This document shows, one piece after another, positions 5,866 through 10,953 of a stretch of DNA of 12,563 nt. Below the pieces are notes generated by a model that was not told where the DNA came from, ran no database searches, and saw only the letters and a program-made list of their open reading frames with translations. This stretch comes from Peptococcaceae bacterium (lineage in GTDB: Bacteria; Bacillota; Desulfitobacteriia; Desulfitobacteriales; Desulfitobacteriaceae). The position numbers and the translations under genes were made by a program. The DNA lies in assembly GCA_031289815.1 (NCBI GenBank), contig JAITOS010000021.1:1-12563 (forward strand), given 5' to 3'. Position 1 is the first letter of the stretch. Each line of letters begins with the position of its first letter.

Positions 5866-6516
5866 TTGGAGCCGAATGAACTGGAAAACAACCGCCGTGA
5901 GCGCGTTTACGCGCTTCTCAATCGGCTTGGCATAGAATACGAAATCGTGGAACACCCGGCGATGTTCTCGGCGGCGGATAACGAGCTTCACGAACGCGAC
6001 ATTAACGCGACGATTTTCAAGAACCTGTTCCTGCGTAACAAGGACAAAAGCCGCTATTACCTCTACTCGCTCCCGATTATGAAACGCGCCGACCTCGCGG
6101 CGCTCGCGAGCCATATCAGCGAAACGCGGTTCAGCTTTGGCAATGAAGGCGAATTGTGGAACAACCTCCGCATACGTCCCGGTTCCGTATCGCCGCTGAA
6201 TGTAATAGACGCGCCGGAAACGGACGTGGAAATCCTCATTGACTGTGAGATTTTTAACTTCTCGGAAGCGATGCAGTCTCAACAAGAGTATTGTATTATC
6301 GCCGAGGGGTACATGGACGTTATCACGCTGGTTCAAAACGGCAAGGTAACAATAGCTACGATAAGCAAAAAAGGCAGCGCCAAGGCTGTCTTTTTTGTGC
6401 GTAGGGACCTTTTGCCGAAACGCTCCCTACAACAATGCTCACCGTACATTGCATTTCCTCTAACAAAACTGCTCAGTACACTTGGCATCAGTCGTATGCG
6501 GAAACGATGTCGATAG
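5866..6516 (+). CDS. YbaK/ProXp-type aminoacyl-tRNA deacylase domain with a foreign C-terminal end
   Basis: Residues about 11-127 match trans-editing deacylases that clear mischarged tRNA(Pro) (YbaK/ProXp-ala group). VYALLNRLGIEYEIVEHPA is the N-terminal helix-strand. FKNLFLRNKDKSRYYLYSLP contains the likely catalytic Lys52. RIRPGSVSPLNVID is the conserved substrate-pocket loop. The family normally continues with a C-terminal strand-helix of 30-40 residues. Here the text changes after VEILIDCEIF into a DnaG-like fragment and then runs through a noncoding hairpin to a chance stop at 6514. The start is TTG at 5866, with GGGAAAG upstream; the ATG at 5874 is out of frame. The ORF is intact, but the protein is a chimera and its activity is doubtful. 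It may be a pseudogene. Confidence 0.75.
   Translation: MEPNELENNRRERVYALLNRLGIEYEIVEHPAMFSAADNELHERDINATIFKNLFLRNKDKSRYYLYSLPIMKRADLAALASHISETRFSFGNEGELWNNLRIRPGSVSPLNVIDAPETDVEILIDCEIFNFSEAMQSQQEYCIIAEGYMDVITLVQNGKVTIATISKKGSAKAVFFVRRDLLPKRSLQQCSPYIAFPLTKLLSTLGISRMRKRCR
6265..6345 (+). pseudogene. DnaG primase TOPRIM-like fragment fused in frame
   Basis: The stretch EYCIIAEGYMDVITLVQNG matches the TOPRIM core of bacterial primase DnaG, where EGYMDVI carries the metal-site glutamate and aspartate. About 27 codons are present, in frame with the deacylase domain upstream. The zinc-binding, RNA-polymerase and helicase-binding parts of DnaG are absent. It is a small piece of a foreign gene that now forms the tail of the deacylase ORF. 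Confidence 0.6.
6367..6396 (+). repeat. Dispersed hairpin repeat, copy 3 (terminator-like)
   Basis: AAAAAAGGCAGC (6367-6378) pairs with GCTGTCTTTTTT (6385-6396) around a 6-nt loop, with one G-T pair. It is the same stem core as the copies at 3531 and 4126, but with A/T runs on both sides, so it should terminate transcription in both directions. Confidence 0.75.
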
Positions 6517-6527
6517 AGCAAAAATAA
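6405..6527 (+). pseudogene. Orphan short ORF tail after hairpin 3
   Basis: Directly after a TAG at 6402, 40 codons are open and end in TAA at 6525. The first half reads GPFAETLPTTMLTVHCISS, and the rest includes QYTWHQSYAETMSIEQK. An internal ATG at 6435 has no good ribosome binding site. It reads like the end of a real protein and is not explained by the overlapping end of the deacylase ORF in another frame. An inverted repeat, GTAGGGA/TCCCTAC (6401-6407 and 6424-6430), lies at its start. The family is not recognised. Confidence 0.3.
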
Positions 6528-6542
6528 AGGTATGACCCCGTG

Positions 6543-6571
6543 TTGACATCATAGAATTCTTCTGTTATTGT
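6543..6571 (+). promoter_or_regulatory. Sigma-A-type promoter for the injection-system operon
   Basis: A perfect -35 box TTGACA (6543-6548), a 17-nt spacer and a -10 box TATTGT (6566-6571, 4 of 6 matches) lie 85 nt upstream of the start at 6657. It is the only good promoter match I see ahead of the rightward gene set, and no terminator is visible between it and the right edge. Confidence 0.6.
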
Positions 6572-6656
6572 GATTTTGTGGATACTTAGTGGCACTTATG
6601 GGAAAATGGTATACAAAACTCAGGATAAAGCGCTAACAGCGCGGAGGCAAGGTAAT

Positions 6657-7286
6657 ATGGCGGATAATGAATTTATAGACTTAAAAATCCTGAAGATGAT
6701 CGATCAGGCAGAGCTCCCCAACCCCGATTCAAGGGACAACAAGACGGAGATTGCTCCGGAAAACCGAACCATTTACAGCGGCATAAAAGTCGGCGGGAAA
6801 TGGTTCGAGTTCGAGGCGCGCACCCTGGCGGGAGACAAAATTACGATGATGATTCCTAAAGAATTTAAAGAATTAGATGCGGAGCTGGCGAAAATAAAGT
6901 ATCCGATGGAGCAAAGACCGCAAACGATACTCACGGACGCCAGCGGCACGATCAACCTTTTACTGAATCATATGGACGGACAAATGAGCAATGACGACGC
7001 CGCCATGATCAGAGACAAATTGTTTGCCATGATGAGCCGCTTAAATCCGGGCGTCAAACAACAAGCCAAGGGAGAGGAAACGCTGGCGGATAAAAACGTC
7101 GCTTATGTTGAATTCACGAACCCGGCGCTGGACGGAAAAATATACAATCTGATGTTCTTTCTGGAACTGGAAGCAAAACCGCTGATGGTCAGTTTTAACT
7201 GTCTGACAAAATCCATGAAATACTGGCAAAAGTCAGCCTTTGAGATGATGCGTTCCCTCCAAATCCTCCCCGGAACAGAGCTGTGA
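6657..7286 (+). CDS. DcrB/EagR-like protein, possible effector chaperone
   Basis: This 209-residue soluble protein has no signal peptide. The order of elements resembles the DcrB/Mog1-PsbP fold used by EagR (DUF1795) chaperones of type VI effectors. A strand pair ITMMIPKEF is followed by KYPMEQRPQTILTDASGTIN, then a helix (DDAAMIRDKLFAMMSRLNPG), then strands VAYVEFTNPALDGKIYNLMF and PLMVSFNCL, and a final helix WQKSAFEMMRSLQIL. EagR proteins are usually near 150 residues, so this one is longer by an N-terminal region. Start ATG 6657 has GGAGG at 6643-6647, 9 nt upstream. It is the first gene of the rightward set, 95 nt before the first vgrG-like gene. Chaperone function is inferred from fold resemblance and context only. 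Confidence 0.5.
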   Translation: MADNEFIDLKILKMIDQAELPNPDSRDNKTEIAPENRTIYSGIKVGGKWFEFEARTLAGDKITMMIPKEFKELDAELAKIKYPMEQRPQTILTDASGTINLLLNHMDGQMSNDDAAMIRDKLFAMMSRLNPGVKQQAKGEETLADKNVAYVEFTNPALDGKIYNLMFFLELEAKPLMVSFNCLTKSMKYWQKSAFEMMRSLQILPGTEL

Positions 7287-7381
7287 AAAACGTATACGCC
7301 TAAAAATACGAATAAACACCGTAAAATACATACCATAAAAGGTACCAAAACGCGGCAAAGAGGAATGGGGGTCTAACCCAC

Positions 7382-8935
7382 ATGAACTATGATTATAAGC
7401 AATTAAACCAACAATCCCATAAAGCTATCCCCGTAGGGAACATCAGGGTAGCTCCGTATGCCATAGAGCAATTATTGGAAGTAGAAATCCGGCAGAGTAT
7501 CAATGAACATAGCACTCTTTTTCTCAAGGGCATATTAGCGGACGACAAAACCGCGGTTGCGCCCAACACGAACGCTCCCATAGAAAGCCTTACGGATATC
7601 TTGGACGCAGAGGAGAAAATCTCATTAAGCGTATTGGACGCTTCAGGAGACGAATACATCCTGTTTCAAGGGCTTGTAAGGGAATTGGAAATTCAAACCG
7701 GACAGGGGTCGCGCTTTATTGAACTGCAAGCCGTCTCGTGCAGTTATGTACTGGACATAGAGCGGAAAAGCCGGTCCTTCCAGAACAAAAATATGACCTA
7801 CGCCGCCTTGCTCAAGCAAGTGACGGACAGCTATGATAACGCCGGGGTGATCGATCTTGCCTCACATGACGCGCCAACGAACCAATTCATCCTTCAACAT
7901 CAGGAGACGGATTGGGAATTCTTAAAAAGGCTGGCGTCGCATTTCCATACCGGCCTCGTCTGCGACGTCCGTTTTAACGTAGCAAATTACTTTTTCGGCA
8001 TCCCGAAAGCACAGAGCATCAGCCTCGACAGCCTGAATTACAAAGTAAGAAGAGACTTGCAAAGACTGCACAAACTGGAGAGCAGCGGCCTCAAGGACTT
8101 GCGGGCGCAGGATTTTATCTGCTATGAGATTGAAACCAACTGTATCGTGAGAATCGGGGATGAATTCATCTTCCGGGGAGAACAGCTCTATGTATCTGAA
8201 ATCCTGAACCTGGCGGAAAATGACGTCTTGATCAACCGCCTCACCTTAGCGCCTAAAGGCGCATTCAGCCAACCGTACCTGCCGCAGAGTCCTATTGCCG
8301 GGATGTCCCTTGGCGGGCGTGTTTTAGAAGCGAGCAACGACAGGCTCAAGCTGAGCCTGGATCTGGATCAGGGTCATGAGCCGGGAGAACCGTGTTTTTT
8401 CCCCTACGCCACGATCTACTCTTCCCCCGATGGCAGCGGCTGGTACTGTATGCCGGAGCAGGGGGATACCGTGCGGCTGTACTTCCCGGACGCGGAAGCG
8501 GATCACGCCTATATTATCAGCTCCGTCCATGAGGCGGTGAATAAAGAACCTCCGCGGGAGAGCTTGGGCGCGAACAACTTGCAACCAGCGAACGGCAGCG
8601 TAGGCGCGCCGCCCGGAAGCGAAGGTGAATACAGCGGGCTGAGAGACGATCCCCAGGTGAAATCCCTGACGTATGGCGATAAAGAAATCCGCCTGACCCC
8701 TGAAGGCGTGCATATTATTACGAGCAGCTCAAAGATCTCGCTGACGAATGACACCCTCTCACTCGTAAGCAAGAACGATATAGCGCTCAAGTCAGATAAA
8801 AACATTATTATGAGCGCCGAGAACGGCGTCAATATCAGCGGCAGTGCAAGTGTCGAAATCACATGCGGCGAAACAGCCGGCGTCATGATTGAGGACAACG
8901 TACAGCTCATCGGCCAGAAGGTCAACGCGAATTAA
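7382..8935 (+). CDS. VgrG-like spike protein (gpD + OB-fold + beta-helix)
   Basis: VgrG proteins form the trimeric spike of contractile injection systems. Residues about 20-300 match the phage late-control gpD domain, with LDIERKSRSF (124-133) and QHQETDWEFLKRLASHF (172-188) as the best landmarks. Residues about 305-385 are the gp5-like OB-fold, with YCMPEQGDTVRLYFPD. A Gly/Pro linker (about 395-420) leads to the C-terminal beta-helix needle, a series of short alternating strands such as KISLTNDTLSLVSKNDIALK. At 517 residues it ends with the needle and carries no effector extension. An AT-rich 95-nt gap precedes it; GAGG (7360-7363) and GGGGG (7367-7371) could each be the ribosome binding site. 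It resembles the second VgrG in this window across the gpD domain, so the two are paralogues. Confidence 0.88.
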   Translation: MNYDYKQLNQQSHKAIPVGNIRVAPYAIEQLLEVEIRQSINEHSTLFLKGILADDKTAVAPNTNAPIESLTDILDAEEKISLSVLDASGDEYILFQGLVRELEIQTGQGSRFIELQAVSCSYVLDIERKSRSFQNKNMTYAALLKQVTDSYDNAGVIDLASHDAPTNQFILQHQETDWEFLKRLASHFHTGLVCDVRFNVANYFFGIPKAQSISLDSLNYKVRRDLQRLHKLESSGLKDLRAQDFICYEIETNCIVRIGDEFIFRGEQLYVSEILNLAENDVLINRLTLAPKGAFSQPYLPQSPIAGMSLGGRVLEASNDRLKLSLDLDQGHEPGEPCFFPYATIYSSPDGSGWYCMPEQGDTVRLYFPDAEADHAYIISSVHEAVNKEPPRESLGANNLQPANGSVGAPPGSEGEYSGLRDDPQVKSLTYGDKEIRLTPEGVHIITSSSKISLTNDTLSLVSKNDIALKSDKNIIMSAENGVNISGSASVEITCGETAGVMIEDNVQLIGQKVNAN

Positions 8936-8967
8936 AGTGATTTTGATTCCAAGAAGAAGGTGTTGCT

Positions 8968-9969
8968 ATGCCGTCGGGAAACTCACGGGCCTCACATTTT
9001 GAAATCGAGCAGAAAAGCCGGGAATGTCTCGCGCGGTTAGAAGAATACCTGAGCCTCCATACTGACGCGCTAACGGACAAGTTTCTTCGTCAATTTGAGC
9101 AATACTGCCATAAAATCGCCTCCAGACAGGAGACGGGGGAAAAGCAGCCGCTCAGCTTTATTCACCTGTCCGTACTGCGAACCAATATCCTGGCCCGGCG
9201 TCACACCATCCGCCTGGACGCCTATGATGAAAACTGGTATGCGGATCGCGCGGAATTAAGCGGTGAATATGACGCGGCTGAATTTTATACAGGACTCGAC
9301 GCGTTCGCGGACGCCCTGCATACCGCCGCCAAACCGTATGGAGACTTGAAGCCCCGCCAGGTGCAAAAAGCGGTTTTTGAAGAGAGTAAAAAGTATCTCG
9401 TAGTAATAGCGGAATTCGTGCGGATAGCCCTGAGAAAGGCGGCGGAGACGGAATGGTTTCAGCGGCTGAACCGGAATCCGCTATTTGCCGTTTGTATCGG
9501 TGAATTTCAGGACAGGTGCGATATTGTGTACAAAGAGGATACCACGGTCAAGGACGCCGGAACCGTAAAGCGCGGTCTGGAAGAGAAGTTGCCGGTATAT
9601 ACCCATGAAATATGCGAAAATCTTAATTTATCTCACGGCCAGTATGACGATATCCGCCTGCTGTATTCAAACTTCAGCGGTTGCGATTTCAGCGGCAGCA
9701 GCCTGAAAAACGCCGTGATCCTTTACAGCGATTTTAAAGGGACCAGGCTCAGAGACGTGGATCTCGGAAAGGCGCAGATCATCGGCGCTGACTTCAGCGG
9801 GGCTTTATTGGAAAACGTGAATTTTAAGGGCGCTTTGCTTAAAAATGTGTCCTTCAGAGGCGCAAAATTCAGCCAGGTCAATTTAGAAGAGGCCATATTG
9901 GCGGAGGATTTGGATCTTGAACAGGTGGTCTGGGAAGGAACGAGGGTGAACGCATGGACTACTTCATAA
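8968..9969 (+). CDS. Pentapeptide-repeat protein of the injection-system operon
   Basis: This protein has 333 residues in two parts. Residues 1-228 are helical and charged, without a family I can name. Residues 229-325 are pentapeptide repeats with the A(D/N)LXX pattern (SNFSGCDFSGSSLKNA, ADFSGALLENVNFKGALLKN), which fold into a right-handed quadrilateral beta-helix. The gene lies 32 nt after the first vgrG, with AGAAGG at 8955-8960, 7 nt before the ATG. It overlaps the next gene by 16 nt. A pentapeptide protein between two spike genes could be a loading adaptor, a spike-associated rod or an effector. The sequence alone does not decide. No membrane segment is visible. Confidence 0.8.
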   Translation: MPSGNSRASHFEIEQKSRECLARLEEYLSLHTDALTDKFLRQFEQYCHKIASRQETGEKQPLSFIHLSVLRTNILARRHTIRLDAYDENWYADRAELSGEYDAAEFYTGLDAFADALHTAAKPYGDLKPRQVQKAVFEESKKYLVVIAEFVRIALRKAAETEWFQRLNRNPLFAVCIGEFQDRCDIVYKEDTTVKDAGTVKRGLEEKLPVYTHEICENLNLSHGQYDDIRLLYSNFSGCDFSGSSLKNAVILYSDFKGTRLRDVDLGKAQIIGADFSGALLENVNFKGALLKNVSFRGAKFSQVNLEEAILAEDLDLEQVVWEGTRVNAWTTS

Positions 9970-10523
9970 TGTGCCCGGAAAGACAGATTCATACCGTGGG
10001 GAAGCTGGCCTCCGCTTCGCAGCGCGGCTCCGTCAGTTTAGCGAACCTTACCCGCAAAGAAATAGAGCGCATTACCCATACCATGAGTTTTTACGTCCAA
10101 GACGCTTTTCAGATCGAGTATCCCGATCTCATTCAGGCGGGCAGACTCCTCGTTTCCGGCAAACTGAAAGCCATCATGAGCCAATACCAAAGCGACGTGA
10201 TCTTTAAACCGCTCATGCTGATCGAAGAGAAAAAAAAACGCCAAGAGCTTTATTATCTCACCGCGGCGCCGCTGCTTGAAGGGGTCGTGACGGAGACGAA
10301 GCAGGAGCATCCAGAATATCGTACAAAGGACGTCGTGGATGAAGCAAAGGCGGGCAACGCCAGAATATTTAGCACGGGAAAATACGGGAGACAGCTATAT
10401 GTACGCTTAGACGTGGCGGAAAGTATTCTCCGGCGGGATCCTTACGGGGTCTGGTTCGAGAAAGTCAGGGTTGAGAGCGCAGGCATAAAGGAGACCGGTA
10501 AAAATGACGCCAAAGAATCATGA
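9954..10523 (+). CDS. Imm11/DUF1629-like protein
   Basis: This 189-residue soluble protein has a pattern that recalls the Imm11 (DUF1629) family. It includes LLVSGKLKAIMSQYQSDVIF followed by a hydrophobic strand, then YYLTAAPLLEGVV, and near the end GRQLYVRLDVAESILRRDPY before WFEKV. This is the family order of a 'binding' strand-helix, a YYL segment and a final FxxV strand. The match is by pattern only. Imm11 members are immunity proteins of polymorphic toxins, though related proteins also occur as general components of such loci. The start ATG 9954 (GAGGGTG at 9942-9948) lies inside the preceding gene, and its end overlaps the DUF4280 gene by 20 nt, so translation is probably coupled. If it is immunity, its likely partner is the effector domain of the second VgrG. 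Confidence 0.5.
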   Translation: MDYFIMCPERQIHTVGKLASASQRGSVSLANLTRKEIERITHTMSFYVQDAFQIEYPDLIQAGRLLVSGKLKAIMSQYQSDVIFKPLMLIEEKKKRQELYYLTAAPLLEGVVTETKQEHPEYRTKDVVDEAKAGNARIFSTGKYGRQLYVRLDVAESILRRDPYGVWFEKVRVESAGIKETGKNDAKES

Positions 10524-10953
10524 TTCCTATGTCGTAAGAGGCGCGAGGATCTATTGCAGCAACGGGTCGCACATCCGGCGTTTGGATATGCCGGTCAGTC
10601 ACGGCTCCTATGTGCGCGAAAAGGCCATGATGCACGAAAAAGACTGCCAGACGGGACTGGACGCCAACATCCCTCCCTTTGGCGTCTGCCGGTCTCCGGA
10701 AAACAGCGGCCAGCAAATCAGCATCAGCGACGCGGCGGATCTTGTCCCTTATCAGGATGAATACGGCAGAGCTGTAACGCCGCCGCTGCCGATTGAAGGG
10801 CGGTTATGCGCCCCCGCCCTGCCCGCGAAATGGATTGACGCGCAGGAAGAAACCCTGGTGGACGGCGTGCCCGCGTTAACGAAAAACTGCACCATTACGT
10901 GTCAATACGGAGGAATTATCTGTTTTATTGACGACGGGCAGGAAGTGGGATGA
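10504..10953 (+). CDS. DUF4280 PAAR-like spike-tip protein
   Basis: PAAR-like proteins cap the VgrG needle. This 149-residue protein has the DUF4280 pattern. GARIYCSNGS is at 13-22, NIPPFGVCRSPEN at 55-67, a Cys-Pro segment at about 102-110, and DGVPALTKNCTITCQYGG at 120-137. The conserved cysteines (18, 62, 102, 129, 133) are candidates for structural or metal-binding positions. No extra domain is attached. It overlaps the upstream gene by 20 nt and the next vgrG by 4 nt (ATGA), so tip and second spike are probably made in a coupled way. In Bacillota, DUF4280 genes commonly lie beside VgrG-like and toxin genes. Confidence 0.9.
   Translation: MTPKNHDSYVVRGARIYCSNGSHIRRLDMPVSHGSYVREKAMMHEKDCQTGLDANIPPFGVCRSPENSGQQISISDAADLVPYQDEYGRAVTPPLPIEGRLCAPALPAKWIDAQEETLVDGVPALTKNCTITCQYGGIICFIDDGQEVG

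Noticed and set aside
5836..6336. Minus-strand open frame (166 codons)
   Set aside because: It is the antisense of the deacylase domain; the plus strand carries the family motifs KNLFLR and GSVSP.
3416..6540. Integron cassette array or insertion sequence as the cause of the fragment region
   Set aside because: No attC-like sites flank single genes in a regular order, and no integrase, transposase or terminal inverted repeats with target duplications are visible.
7291..7298. Perfect palindrome CGTATACG upstream of the first vgrG
   Set aside because: An 8-bp palindrome is expected by chance in a window of this size. No second copy or promoter overlap supports an operator.
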